Positions 16,834 through 25,407 of a stretch of 64,000 nucleotides of DNA are shown piece by piece. Under the pieces are notes generated by a model. The model saw only the letters and a program-made list of their open reading frames with translations. It searched no databases and was not told where the DNA came from. Origin of the DNA: JBEKHT01 sp049516595 (GTDB lineage Bacteria; Chloroflexota; Anaerolineae; Anaerolineales; RBG-16-64-43); assembly GCA_049516595.1 (NCBI GenBank), contig JBEKSY010000009.1:1-64000 (forward strand), in the 5' to 3' direction. A program made the position numbers and the translations under genes. Each line of letters begins with the position of its first letter. Position 1 is the stretch's first letter.

Positions 16834-17100
16834 GTGTGCCTAGCGGTTCCCGGGAAGATTCTTGAGATCCATCAGACCGATGGGGTCGACATGGCCCAGG
16901 TCGACTTCGAAGGGGTGCAGCGGGAAGCTTGCCTGATGTACCTTCCCGAAGCGAAGGTTGGAGACTACGTCCTGGTCCATGTCGGCTTTGCAATGAGCCT
17001 CGTGAGCCAGGAGGAAGCTCTGGCCTCCCTGGATCTTCTCAGGCAGGTTGCCAGCGCGGGAGCGGAAGACGACACGGCAACCGGGGAGGCCCTTTCATGA
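16834..17100 (+). CDS. hypC: Hydrogenase maturation chaperone HypC
   Basis: HypC carries the Fe(CN)2CO group with HypD and chaperones the hydrogenase large subunit. The 88-residue protein starts at GTG, giving M-C-L-A-V-P-G; the essential Cys2 is therefore correctly placed, which fixes the start. A good ribosome site, GGGAGGTGAG, precedes it. 'VDFEGVQREACLMYLPEAKV' and 'GDYVLVHVGFAMS' are the usual beta-barrel strands. Its stop overlaps the hypD start in ATGA. Confidence 0.96.
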   Translation: MCLAVPGKILEIHQTDGVDMAQVDFEGVQREACLMYLPEAKVGDYVLVHVGFAMSLVSQEEALASLDLLRQVASAGAEDDTATGEALS

Positions 17101-18212
17101 AATTCCTGACCGAGTTCCGTGACGGGCAGTTGGCTCAGGGCCTGCTGGGTGAGATCCGCCAGGTGGTCACGCGGCCCTGGGTCCTGATGGAGATTTGCGG
17201 GGGGCAAACCCACGCTATCGTGCGCCACGGGCTCGATCAAGTTCTCCCGCCGGAAGTTGAATTGGTGCACGGTCCGGGCTGTCCCGTGTGTGTCACCCCG
17301 GTGGAACTGATTGACAAGGCGATTGCCATCGCCTCTTTTCCGGAGGTGATCCTCTGCTCCTACGGTGACATGCTGCGCGTTCCGGGGTCCGACCGCGATC
17401 TGTTCTCCGTGCGGGCGGCGGGCGGCGATGTGCGCGTGGTCTATTCTCCTCTGGACGCCCTGAAGCTGGCCGAGCAAAATGTCAATAAGCAAGTCGTATT
17501 CTTTGCGGTCGGCTTCGAAACGACGGCTCCAGCCAATGTGGCCAGTGTAGTTCAGGCGCGGGCCCTGGGTATCAGGAATTATTCGGTGCTGGTTTCCCAT
17601 TTCTGCGTCCCCCCCGCGATCGAGGCCATCCTCAGTTCACCTGGCAATCGCGTTCAGGCCTTCCTCGCCGCGGGACATGTTTGCGCAGTTATGGGCTATT
17701 GGGAGTATCCGCCGCTGGCGTCGCGCTATGGAGTTCCCATCGTCGTAACCGGGTTTGAGCCCGTCGACCTTCTTCAAGGGATCCTGGCCGCGGTAAAGCA
17801 GTTGGAGCAAGGGAGGGCCGAGGCGGAAAATGCTTACGGCCGCGTGGTGACCCGGGAAGGGAATCGTCCTGCCCAGGCGGTCATCCGCCAGGTATTCATG
17901 CCTTGCGATCGCAAGTGGCGTGGCGTGGGCACGATCCCTCTCAGCGGTTGGCGCCTGCGCCCCGAGTTTTCCGAATTCGATGCGGAACATCGCTTCCCGG
18001 TTGGATCGATCCAACCTCACGAATCGCCCCTGTGCATTGCAGGCCAGATTCTGCGCGGTTTGAAAAAACCGGAGCAATGTCCCGCGTTCGGTGTCCAGTG
18101 CACACCCGAGAATCCACTGGGGGCGCCCATGGTTTCCTCCGAGGGTGCTTGCGCGGCATACTTTCGCTACCGGCCCAGCGTGAGGTCGGAGGTCCATGCC
18201 GAGTCACTTTGA
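17097..18212 (+). CDS. hypD: Hydrogenase maturation protein HypD
   Basis: HypD holds a [4Fe-4S] cluster and is the scaffold on which Fe(CN)2CO is assembled with HypC. The protein is 371 residues from the ATG that overlaps the hypC stop. Cys34 in 'MEICGGQTHAIVRHG' and Cys62/Cys65 in 'VHGPGCPVCVTPVE' are the redox and iron-binding cysteines, and the C-terminal cluster cysteines appear in 'CIAGQILRG', 'QCPAFGVQC' and 'EGACAAYF'. Length is normal. It overlaps the following methyltransferase gene by 17 bp. Confidence 0.97.
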   Translation: MKFLTEFRDGQLAQGLLGEIRQVVTRPWVLMEICGGQTHAIVRHGLDQVLPPEVELVHGPGCPVCVTPVELIDKAIAIASFPEVILCSYGDMLRVPGSDRDLFSVRAAGGDVRVVYSPLDALKLAEQNVNKQVVFFAVGFETTAPANVASVVQARALGIRNYSVLVSHFCVPPAIEAILSSPGNRVQAFLAAGHVCAVMGYWEYPPLASRYGVPIVVTGFEPVDLLQGILAAVKQLEQGRAEAENAYGRVVTREGNRPAQAVIRQVFMPCDRKWRGVGTIPLSGWRLRPEFSEFDAEHRFPVGSIQPHESPLCIAGQILRGLKKPEQCPAFGVQCTPENPLGAPMVSSEGACAAYFRYRPSVRSEVHAESL

Positions 18213-18756
18213 CCTCTTGGCGCCTTTCTACGATCGGGTGATGGGCGCCCCAGCCATCGACCGCCTGGCGCAGCTCATGTGTCTCCCGATCGCGGGGAGG
18301 GTTTTGGAGGCCGGCGGAGGAACCGGGCGCAAAGCTTCGCTTTTCCAAGGCCAGGCCGGAAAGGTGGTGGTCGGCGATCTTTCGTTCCCCATGCTCCGGG
18401 CAGCGCAGCGGCGGAGAGGGCTAGGCCTGGTCCAGTGCCGCACCGAGAGGCTTCCTTTCGCCACGGAGTGTTTCGAAAGGATTCTGCTGGCGGACGCCCT
18501 GCATCATTTCCAGAATCAAACCGAGGCGTTGGGCGAGGCCGTACGCGTCCTGCACCCAGGCGGCCGGCTGGTGATCGAGGAACCCGACATCACGAAGTTG
18601 TCCGGCAAGGTGATTGCGCTGGCGGAAAGGCTGTTCCGGATGCACAGCCGGTTTCTTTCGGTTGAGGAGATCACGACCTGGATCTCTCGGCAAGGACTTC
18701 GGCCCCTGGTTGATCGAGATGATAGAGTCTCGGTACGAATCGCGGTGGACAAATGA
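18196..18756 (+). CDS. Class I SAM-dependent methyltransferase within the hyp operon
   Basis: A 186-residue methyltransferase of the UbiE/Methyltransf_11 type: motif I 'RVLEAGGGTGRKASLF' near residue 35, 'VVVGDLSFPMLRAAQ' (motif post-I), 'LPFATECFERILLADALHHF' (motif II area), and 'VLHPGGRLVIEEPD' (motif III). It starts inside the end of hypD after a strong GGAGG site and its stop overlaps the hypE start in ATGA, so it is firmly part of the operon. The substrate is unknown. No methylation step is known in NiFe(CN)2CO assembly; a quinone or other small-molecule target is equally possible. Confidence 0.9.
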   Translation: MPSHFDLLAPFYDRVMGAPAIDRLAQLMCLPIAGRVLEAGGGTGRKASLFQGQAGKVVVGDLSFPMLRAAQRRRGLGLVQCRTERLPFATECFERILLADALHHFQNQTEALGEAVRVLHPGGRLVIEEPDITKLSGKVIALAERLFRMHSRFLSVEEITTWISRQGLRPLVDRDDRVSVRIAVDK

Positions 18757-19814
18757 GCGAACCTCCAAGCATGGAAGGCGCCTATTGCCCTCTGCCCATA
18801 ACGCATAGAAGCCAGATTGTCATGGGACATGGAAGCGGTGGCAAGATGACCCATGATCTGATCGCCCAGGCCTTCCTACCAGCGTTCAACAACCCGGCCC
18901 TGATGGCTGGAGATGATGGCGCGGTCGTCGATTGTGGAGGGGCGGCGCGTCTCGCAATCAGCACCGATTCACACGTGGTGTGGCCGCTCTTCTTCCCGGG
19001 AGGAGACATCGGGCGCCTGGCGGTGTGCGGCACCGTGAATGATGTTTCCATGATGGGGGGCGAACCGCGCTACCTCACGGCCGGATTTGTGCTCGAGGAA
19101 GGGCTGAGCCTCGAGTTATTGGGGAAGGTTATCGACTCGATGCGGCTGGCGTCGGTCGAGGCAGGGATTCAGATCGTGGCCGGAGATACCAAAGTTGTTC
19201 AGAAGGGCAAGGCGGACGGGCTGTACATCAATACCAGCGGGGTGGGGTTCCTTGCGCCTGGTCGGGAGCTCAGTGGTCGAAATGGGAGGGTTGGGGACGT
19301 AATCATCCTTTCGGGGCCCTTGGGCGATCACGGCATCGCCGTTCTTTGCGCTCGTGGCGAGCTGGGCCTGAAATCCGAGGTGAAGAGCGATATCGCGCCC
19401 CTTAACCATTTGACGAAAGCCATGCTGGACACAGGCGCCGAGATCCATGTTCTGCGCGATCCGACTCGAGGTGGGCTTGCGACGTCGCTGAACGAAATTG
19501 CCGTTCAATCCCAGATCGGCATCCTGATCCGCGAAAGCGCCGTGCCTGTTCGGCCCGCGGTGGCGGCCGCGTGCGAACTGCTGGGGTTTGACCCGCTTTA
19601 CGTCGCGAATGAGGGCAAGCTGATCGGGCTGGTGGCGGCTAAAGATGCCCAGACCGTACTGGCGGCCATGCGCCAGACGCGCTACGGCGAAGAGTCCGTG
19701 GTGATCGGGGAGGTTGTTCGGGAGCCGATTGCCCGCGTCCTGATGGAAACGGAGATTGGTAGCCATCGGATCCTCGATGTCTTGAGCGGGGAAATGCTCC
19801 CTCGTATTTGCTAG
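18753..19814 (+). CDS. hypE: Hydrogenase maturation protein HypE
   Basis: HypE dehydrates the thiocarbamate made by HypF on its C-terminal cysteine to a thiocyanate and passes CN to the iron. The 353-residue protein is of the PurM/ThiL/SelD superfamily: 'VMGHGSGGKMTHDLI' near residue 23, 'DDGAVVDCGGAARLAISTDS' near residue 50, 'DVSMMGGEPRYLTAGFVLEE' near residue 90. It ends in P-R-I-C, so the required C-terminal Cys353 is present. It ends the hyp operon and is followed by a GC-rich hairpin. Confidence 0.97.
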   Translation: MSEPPSMEGAYCPLPITHRSQIVMGHGSGGKMTHDLIAQAFLPAFNNPALMAGDDGAVVDCGGAARLAISTDSHVVWPLFFPGGDIGRLAVCGTVNDVSMMGGEPRYLTAGFVLEEGLSLELLGKVIDSMRLASVEAGIQIVAGDTKVVQKGKADGLYINTSGVGFLAPGRELSGRNGRVGDVIILSGPLGDHGIAVLCARGELGLKSEVKSDIAPLNHLTKAMLDTGAEIHVLRDPTRGGLATSLNEIAVQSQIGILIRESAVPVRPAVAAACELLGFDPLYVANEGKLIGLVAAKDAQTVLAAMRQTRYGEESVVIGEVVREPIARVLMETEIGSHRILDVLSGEMLPRIC

Positions 19815-19853
19815 CCGGGACCTTTGCCGTGTCGGCGGAGGTAGCAGGAGATC

Positions 19854-19877
19854 AGGGCCCGCAGGGATGCGGGCCCT
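19854..19877 (+). terminator. Hairpin after hypE
   Basis: AGGGCCCGC (19854-19862) pairs with GCGGGCCCT (19869-19877) around a 6-nt loop, 40 bp after the hypE stop. No U-run follows, so it is terminator-like rather than a clear intrinsic terminator. Confidence 0.5.
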
Positions 19878-19954
19878 CGCATTGTGGCTGGCGCGCGGGG
19901 AGCATTCGATAGGTTCTTGGGCGAACGGGGAGACCCATCGTCCCGCCCGGTCGA

Positions 19955-19983
19955 TTGACAAGCGGTTGCATAATGGGTAGACT
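19955..19983 (+). promoter_or_regulatory. Sigma-70-type promoter for the tup operon
   Basis: TTGACA (19955-19960), 17-bp spacer, TAGACT (19978-19983). Transcription from about 19990 would exclude an upstream start at 19983 and supports the ATG at 20007 for the regulator gene. Confidence 0.7.
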
Positions 19984-20006
19984 TGAGGCTATTAAGGAAA
20001 AACTTA

Positions 20007-20990
20007 ATGGCCACGGCGGGGTTAGAGCGTCTCCAGTCATTTCGGCAGCTAAAGCTGCTCTCGGACCCGCGCCGATTGGCCGTGCTCCGGGTACTGATGT
20101 CGGCGCCAGCCTCGCTGACCCAGATAGGGCAGGCGCTGGGAAAGCATCCCGCCTGGGTTCGGCACCACCTCAAGCAATTGGAGGCCGCCGGGCTGGTCGA
20201 ACTCCTTGAAACGCATTCCAGGGCGGGCACCATGGAAAGGATCTATCGCTCGCGGGCCGGCGGGTTCTGGTTGCAGGAACTCATCCTGCCTGAAGACCCG
20301 GAGCGCCCAGCGATCGTGCTGTCCGGCAGCCACGATCTGGCCCTGGAACTGCTCGCGGATCAACTGTCCCCCCGACTGGATCTCCTCACGATGACGGTCG
20401 GCAGCCTGGATGGGCTCGTGGGGCTGCGGGAAAACCTGTGCCACCTGTGCGGGTGCCATCTACTGGACACAGACGGAGAATACAACCTTCCTTTCGTCCG
20501 CCGGATTTTCCCGGACCGGGAAATGGTGGTCATGACTCTGGCCAATCGCCTTCAGGGTTTGATGACGGCTCCTGGGAACCCGAAAGGAATTCGTTCCCTC
20601 TTCGACCTGGCGCGGGAAGATGTCACCTTCGTGAACCGAAATCCAGGTTCCGGGACCCGCCTGTGGCTTGACCGGCAAATACAAGGTCTAGGGATCGCGG
20701 CGAATGCCATTCGAGGCTATGGCCGTCCCGTTCGCACGCACACGGAAAGTGCCCTGGCCGTCCAGCGAGGCGAGGCGGACGCGGCCCTGGGCCTCCAGGC
20801 TGCCGCCCGGGGCCATGGACTTGAGTTTCTGCCCCTCTTCCAGGAAAGATTTGACCTGGTATTCCCGAGAGAACGGAGTGAACTCCTGAGCCCAGTGCTT
20901 GAAGCTTTGCAGACCCAACAATTCCGCCGCAGTATGGAAGCTTTGAGCGGCTATGAAACCGCGCGCACCGGCGAACGCATCCCACTCTAA
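20007..20990 (+). CDS. HTH regulator fused to a periplasmic-binding-like domain (tungstate/molybdate-type sensor)
   Basis: A 327-residue protein with an N-terminal ArsR-like winged helix ('LLSDPRRLAVLRVLMSA', 'GKHPAWVRHHLKQLEAAGLV', residues about 15-60) joined to a PBP-like domain of the PF12727 type ('GSLDGLVGLRENLCHLCGCH', 'TFVNRNPGSGTRLWLDRQI', 'ALAVQRGEADAALGLQAAA'). The same PBP domain is found in regulators and binding proteins for molybdate and tungstate. It is the first gene of the tup operon, 11 bp before tupA, so it probably senses the anion in the cytoplasm and controls uptake. The start at 20007 is chosen from the promoter position. Confidence 0.85.
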   Translation: MATAGLERLQSFRQLKLLSDPRRLAVLRVLMSAPASLTQIGQALGKHPAWVRHHLKQLEAAGLVELLETHSRAGTMERIYRSRAGGFWLQELILPEDPERPAIVLSGSHDLALELLADQLSPRLDLLTMTVGSLDGLVGLRENLCHLCGCHLLDTDGEYNLPFVRRIFPDREMVVMTLANRLQGLMTAPGNPKGIRSLFDLAREDVTFVNRNPGSGTRLWLDRQIQGLGIAANAIRGYGRPVRTHTESALAVQRGEADAALGLQAAARGHGLEFLPLFQERFDLVFPRERSELLSPVLEALQTQQFRRSMEALSGYETARTGERIPL

Positions 20991-21001
20991 GGAGTACTTC
21001 G

Positions 21002-21859
21002 ATGAAACATTTTGCTTCCTCGACTCTCGGTATGGCTGTGCTGCTCTCGGCCTCGCTGGTCCTCTCCGCCTGCAGCTCCAAGCCCAGCAACCCGAGCCTC
21101 ATCCTGGCCACCACGACCAGCACGCAGGACTCGGGTTTGTTGGACGTGCTGATCCCGGCCTTCGAGCAGCAGACCGGCTATCAGGTGAAGGTGGTGGCGG
21201 TGGGGAGTGGTCAGGCTCTCACCATGGGGCAGCAAGGCAATGCGGACGTCCTGCTCGTGCACTCGCCGGATGCCGAAAAGACCTATATGGCTGGAGGCTA
21301 CGGCTCGGAGCGCCTTCTGGTTGCGCACAATGACTTCATCCTGGTGGGCCCGTCCAGCGATCCGGCCGGGGTGCGAAACCTGGGGATCCTCGATGCTTTC
21401 AAGAAGATCGCGGCGGCAGGAGCGCCCTTCATCTCGCGCGGCGATGCCTCGGGGACGAATGCGAAGGAACTCAGCTTGTGGAAGCAAGCCTTGATCGATC
21501 CCAGCCACCAGTCCTGGTACATCCAGACCGGGCAGGGGATGGGCGCGACCCTCACCATCACCTCCCAAAAGGCCGCCTACACGTTGTCCGACCGTGCCAC
21601 GTACCTCGCGAACAAATCCAGCTTCCAACTGGACATTCTGGTCCAGGGTGGGAATTCACTTCTCAACGTCTATCACGTGATCGTGGTCAGTCCCCAGAAA
21701 TGGCCCAAGGTGAACAACCAGGGTGCCATTGCCTTTGCTAATTACGTTACCTCCAAGAAGGGACAGGATTTGATTGGCAGCTTTGGCGTGGACAAATATG
21801 GCCAACAGCTGTTCGTGCCGGACGCCGGAAAAACCGACGCGGATTTGGGTTTGAAGTAA
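21002..21859 (+). CDS. tupA: Tungstate ABC transporter substrate-binding lipoprotein TupA
   Basis: Extracytoplasmic anion-binding protein, 285 residues. A lipoprotein signal peptide ends in L-S-A-C with Cys24 as the lipid site. The ligand motif T-T-T-S-T near residues 37-41 ('ILATTTSTQDSGLLDVLIP'), 'GSGQALTMGQQGNADVLLVH' and 'FISRGDASGTNAKELSLW' are diagnostic of TupA/WtpA-like tungstate proteins as opposed to ModA. The neighbouring permease and ATPase complete a TupABC transporter. Tungsten supply fits with tungsten-dependent formate dehydrogenase or aldehyde oxidoreductase, neither of which is in the window. Confidence 0.93.
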   Translation: MKHFASSTLGMAVLLSASLVLSACSSKPSNPSLILATTTSTQDSGLLDVLIPAFEQQTGYQVKVVAVGSGQALTMGQQGNADVLLVHSPDAEKTYMAGGYGSERLLVAHNDFILVGPSSDPAGVRNLGILDAFKKIAAAGAPFISRGDASGTNAKELSLWKQALIDPSHQSWYIQTGQGMGATLTITSQKAAYTLSDRATYLANKSSFQLDILVQGGNSLLNVYHVIVVSPQKWPKVNNQGAIAFANYVTSKKGQDLIGSFGVDKYGQQLFVPDAGKTDADLGLK

Positions 21860-21896
21860 TTCCTCGGGGGCGGCCCGCTGAGCCGCCTCTTGCATC

Positions 21897-22544
21897 ATGA
21901 ACCTCACTGGGGTCCTCGAGATTGCGCGGCTCTCCCTGGAAGTCTCCGGGCTGGCAACCGCCATCAGCCTGGGCCTCGGTCTCCCCTTGGGCACCTTGCT
22001 CGGGCTGGGCCGATTCCACGGGCGCAGCCTCCTCTTGAGTCTGGTGAACACGGGAATGGGCGTGCCTCCGGTGGTGGTAGGCTTGATCGTCGCCATGCTC
22101 CTATGGCGCTCCGGCCCGCTCGGGTCTCTGGATCTGATCTACACGCCGGGTGCCATTGTGATCGCTCAGACGGCAATTGCAACCCCCGTCGTGATTGGCT
22201 TGACCTCCGCTGCGCTTCAGGCGCTGGACCCTCGCTTGAAACTGCAATTGCTAGGCCTGGGAGCTTCCCGGCTGCAGATGGTGGCGGCCCTGTGGCGGGA
22301 GGCTCGCCTGCCGCTGCTGGCCGCGCTGATGGCGGGGTTTGGGTCCGTCATCTCGGAAGTGGGGGCCTCCATGATGGTCGGGGGAAACATACTCCACCAC
22401 ACGCGCGTTTTGACCACTGCCATCGTCCTGGAAACGGACATGGGCCAATTTGGGACCGCCATCGGTCTGGGGATCCTGCTGCTGGTCATCACATTTCTCG
22501 TGAACTACGCCCTCACCGCGGTCCAGCAAAGGGGAAAGCGGTGA
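21897..22544 (+). CDS. tupB: Tungstate ABC transporter permease TupB
   Basis: A 215-residue integral membrane protein with about five or six membrane helices and the permease EAA-like loop 'LLGLGASRLQMVAALWREAR' (about residues 117-136) that contacts the ATPase. 'SLVNTGMGVPPVVVGLIVAM' and 'FGSVISEVGASMMVGGNI' are typical of the TupB/WtpB group. It follows tupA by 37 bp and its stop overlaps the tupC GTG start (GTGA). Confidence 0.93.
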   Translation: MNLTGVLEIARLSLEVSGLATAISLGLGLPLGTLLGLGRFHGRSLLLSLVNTGMGVPPVVVGLIVAMLLWRSGPLGSLDLIYTPGAIVIAQTAIATPVVIGLTSAALQALDPRLKLQLLGLGASRLQMVAALWREARLPLLAALMAGFGSVISEVGASMMVGGNILHHTRVLTTAIVLETDMGQFGTAIGLGILLLVITFLVNYALTAVQQRGKR

Positions 22545-23191
22545 GCGCGATCGTGGGAATCCGCGATCTTCTCGTGCGGCGCGACGGAAAGGTCGTCTTG
22601 CAGATTGAGGCTCTCACGGTCGAGCGCGGTCAGGTAACCGCATTGGTCGGGCCAAATGCGGCTGGAAAAACCACACTGCTGTTGGTGCTGGCGCGCCTGC
22701 TCAAGCCGGAACGGGGGGACATCTGGTTTGACGGAAAGCCGGTGGGCAGCCAGGGCGAAGTCGCCTACCGGCGCCGCATCGGTCTGGTCATGCAGGATGC
22801 CCTCTTGCTGGATCGGTCGGTGTTTGACAACGTTTCTTTGGGCTTGCGGTTCCGCCACCTCCCGAAGCACGAGATCCATCGGCGTGTGGACGAGTGGCTG
22901 AGCCGGCTGCGAATTGAGCATCTGCGCGAACGTCCCGCCCTGAAGCTTTCAGGCGGCGAGGCCCAGCGGGTGGCACTGGCGCGAGCCTTCGTCCTGGAAC
23001 CGGAACTGCTCCTGTTGGATGAGCCATTCCGCTCCCTGGATGAAGCGACCCGCCGAGACCTGCTGAAGGACTTGAAGGATCTGCTCCCTCAGGGTCCCAC
23101 CTCGACGATTTTCAGCAGCCATACCGCGGAGGATCTTCACGAGCTGGCGCAAGCGGAGATCGTTCTCAGGGGTGGCAGACTCGGCTTCTAG
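22541..23191 (+). CDS. tupC: Tungstate ABC transporter ATPase TupC
   Basis: The ATP-hydrolysing subunit, 216 residues from GTG 22541. Walker A is GPNAAGKTT, a slight variant of GPNGAGKST; the Q-loop is in 'RIGLVMQDALLL', the signature is LSGGEAQRVALARA, and Walker B is 'ELLLLDEPFRSLDEA' followed by the switch His in 'FSSHTAEDL'. No C-terminal molybdate-binding TOBE domain is present, in keeping with TupC rather than ModC. Translation is coupled to tupB through the GTGA overlap. Confidence 0.93.
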   Translation: MSAIVGIRDLLVRRDGKVVLQIEALTVERGQVTALVGPNAAGKTTLLLVLARLLKPERGDIWFDGKPVGSQGEVAYRRRIGLVMQDALLLDRSVFDNVSLGLRFRHLPKHEIHRRVDEWLSRLRIEHLRERPALKLSGGEAQRVALARAFVLEPELLLLDEPFRSLDEATRRDLLKDLKDLLPQGPTSTIFSSHTAEDLHELAQAEIVLRGGRLGF

Positions 23192-23624
23192 CGTGCAGTC
23201 ATGGATCGGCCTGGCACGAGAGAGAACGATTAAATACCCGAACTCGATACTCGCCCCTTCGGACTCCATGCCACTAGCCTGAACAATCAAGCCAAGTCCA
23301 CCGATTCCTCCTTCGCTCCTTGCGGTGAACGCTGATCGAATGAGTCGGTGGCTCAAATTGGGCGAAGTCCGCTGATCGTTCAAACCGGAGGTATCTCCAT
23401 TTAGACTTCACTTCTGGGAAAAGAACCTGAAGCTGGCGATTCCTCCCAAGGCTCCGTGATCGTGCTGGACTTGGAGCCCCTTTCCCCGAAAAAAAAAAAA
23501 AAACGGAAGCGCACTGTTTGTCTTTAGCTCCCTCCGGCTTGGCCAAACCACAGGTTCCCACGGCTCGTGCCCAGACTCCATCCGAAGCGGCAGTCCTGGG
23601 AGAGGAGGATGCTATACTCGCTGG
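23192..23624. other. Intergenic region with an A15 homopolymer
   Basis: No gene is seen in these 433 bp. A run of 15 adenines lies at 23489-23503, following CTTTCCCCG. It is not preceded by a good stem on either strand. Such runs are prone to slippage in replication and sequencing. Confidence 0.6.
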
Positions 23625-24515
23625 GTGAGCATCCAGGCACCTCTATTTCGTTTCATAATCCGTATCGGGTCGAGCGGTGAGGTATCGAAGCGGACCCTGG
23701 CGAAGCGACGGCAGTCTGCGTCTTTCGGAGCGGGTCTGATTCGACCTCTGCGGGGAACGGTCATCAAGCCCGAATCGGCCGGCAAAGTTCCCGCCCGATG
23801 GATCACCTCTCCGCAAGCGGGATCTGAGCGCGTGCTATTGTATTTTCACGGTGGCGGTTGGGTCTACGGTTGGACGCGATTTCACGATCTTTTTGTCGCT
23901 CAGCTCACGCGGGCCACCAAGGCACGGGCCATGGCTGTAGATTATCGGTTGGCCCCTGAGCATCCGTACCCCGCGGCCCTGGAGGACTGCGTAGGGGCCT
24001 ACCGTTCATTGATCGATAGCGGTGTGCCACCCAGGAGAATTGTCCTGATCGGAGATTCGGCGGGCGGCAACCTGACCCTCGTCACGCTCCTTGCCCTCAA
24101 AGGCAGCGGCCTTCCGCTCCCCGCCGCCGGGATTTGCCTGTCCCCCGTGACCGATCTCGCCGCAAAGCGGGATGCGTCCGCACGGAATGTCCGCAAGGAC
24201 GTCGTCCTTAATCTTCCCTCAATGAGTTTCTTCCATGAGTCATACTTGGCCGGGCAGGATCCTCACGACCCGCTCATTTCCCCCTTATACGCAGACCTGA
24301 TCGGTCTTCCCCCGCTTCTGATCCAGGTGGGCGGGGACGAAATCCTGCTGGAGGACGCCGAGAAGCTTGCCGCCAAGGCTGTTCAAGCGGGGGTGGACGC
24401 AACTTTGCGCGTGTACCCAGGCATGTGGCATGTCTGGCAGTACTTCGCCCCCTTCTTGCCGGAGGCCGAGAAGGCTGTTGAGGAAATCGGACAGTTTGTT
24501 CAATCGCACACCTAA
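23625..24515 (+). CDS. Alpha/beta hydrolase, hormone-sensitive-lipase-type esterase
   Basis: A 296-residue carboxylesterase of the HSL (bacterial family IV) type. The oxyanion-hole motif HGGGW occurs in 'VLLYFHGGGWVYGWTRF' (about residue 75), followed by 'DYRLAPEHPYPAALEDC', the nucleophile elbow GDSAGG near residue 145, the acid in 'LIQVGGDEILLEDA' near 245, and the His in 'GMWHVWQYF' near 272. All catalytic residues are present. The start is GTG 23625; it is not preceded by a strong ribosome site. Likely acts on short-chain acyl esters; natural substrate unknown. Confidence 0.9.
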   Translation: MSIQAPLFRFIIRIGSSGEVSKRTLAKRRQSASFGAGLIRPLRGTVIKPESAGKVPARWITSPQAGSERVLLYFHGGGWVYGWTRFHDLFVAQLTRATKARAMAVDYRLAPEHPYPAALEDCVGAYRSLIDSGVPPRRIVLIGDSAGGNLTLVTLLALKGSGLPLPAAGICLSPVTDLAAKRDASARNVRKDVVLNLPSMSFFHESYLAGQDPHDPLISPLYADLIGLPPLLIQVGGDEILLEDAEKLAAKAVQAGVDATLRVYPGMWHVWQYFAPFLPEAEKAVEEIGQFVQSHT

Positions 24516-24621
24516 GAGGGGCGGAAAGCTCATCTCCGTTCCTGCGAAAGTCGTAGGAGGATTGGGTCGCGATCAGCTGCACTCGCTCGCGTTCAACCTA
24601 TTGCCCTAGGAGAGTAAAGCC

Positions 24622-25407
24622 ATGCCCCGGATTCTTGCCAATGCCATCCAACTGTACTACGAGGAGAACGGCGCCGGTCAACCCCTAGTGTTCATCCACG
24701 GACTGGGATCCAGCACGCGAGACTGGGAGTTTCAGGTTCCAGAGTTTTCGGGTGCCCATCGAGTAGTCACCTTTGACCTTCGCGGCCACGGGCGATCCGA
24801 CAAGCCCGCGGGGCCCTATGGCATGCGTATGTTTTCCGCCGACACATCCGGCCTCATGAAAGCATTGGGCCTAAAATCCGCATCGGTAGTGGGGATATCG
24901 CTGGGCGGGGGTATCGCGCTTCAACTCGCCCTTGACGCACCCGAGATGGTCAAAAACGTGGTAGTCGTCAACAGCGGGCCGGCGATGGTGGGGCCCTCCG
25001 CCGATGCCAAGAAGGAAATCGAGACCCGGATCGGGATCGTGCGGCAGAAGGGCATGCGTGCCATGGGCGAGGCGCTCAGCGGGCAACTGTTTCCCAAAGC
25101 GGAACAAGAGCCCCTGCGCAAGACTTTTGTCGAACGCTGGGCCGAGAACGATCCGCAGGCGTACATCGAGACTCTGCTGGCCATGGCAAATTGGAATGTG
25201 ACGAACCGGCTGGGTTCGATCCAATGCCCGGCGCTTGTCATTTCCGCAGACCAAGATTATTCGCCGGTGGCTGCGAAGGAAGCCTATGTCAAGTTGATGC
25301 CAGATGCCGAGCTGGTCGTGATCACGGATGCTCATCATGCCACCCCCCTCGACCAGCCGAAGAAGTTTAACGCAGCGTTAGCAGCATTCCTGGCAAAACA
25401 TCCTTGA
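24622..25407 (+). CDS. Alpha/beta hydrolase (3-oxoadipate enol-lactonase-like)
   Basis: A 261-residue hydrolase of the AB_hydrolase_1 family. Motifs: 'PLVFIHGLGSSTRDWEFQ' near residue 27, 'VVTFDLRGHGRSDKP', the nucleophile elbow G-I-S-L-G-G in 'ASVVGISLGGGIALQLAL' near residue 95, the acid in 'CPALVISADQDYSPV' and the His in 'VITDAHHATPLDQP'. The general sequence is like PcaD and related small lactonases or haloperoxidase-like esterases; the substrate cannot be given. A good AGGAGAGTAAAG site precedes ATG 24622. It follows the HSL-type esterase by 106 bp. Confidence 0.9.
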   Translation: MPRILANAIQLYYEENGAGQPLVFIHGLGSSTRDWEFQVPEFSGAHRVVTFDLRGHGRSDKPAGPYGMRMFSADTSGLMKALGLKSASVVGISLGGGIALQLALDAPEMVKNVVVVNSGPAMVGPSADAKKEIETRIGIVRQKGMRAMGEALSGQLFPKAEQEPLRKTFVERWAENDPQAYIETLLAMANWNVTNRLGSIQCPALVISADQDYSPVAAKEAYVKLMPDAELVVITDAHHATPLDQPKKFNAALAAFLAKHP

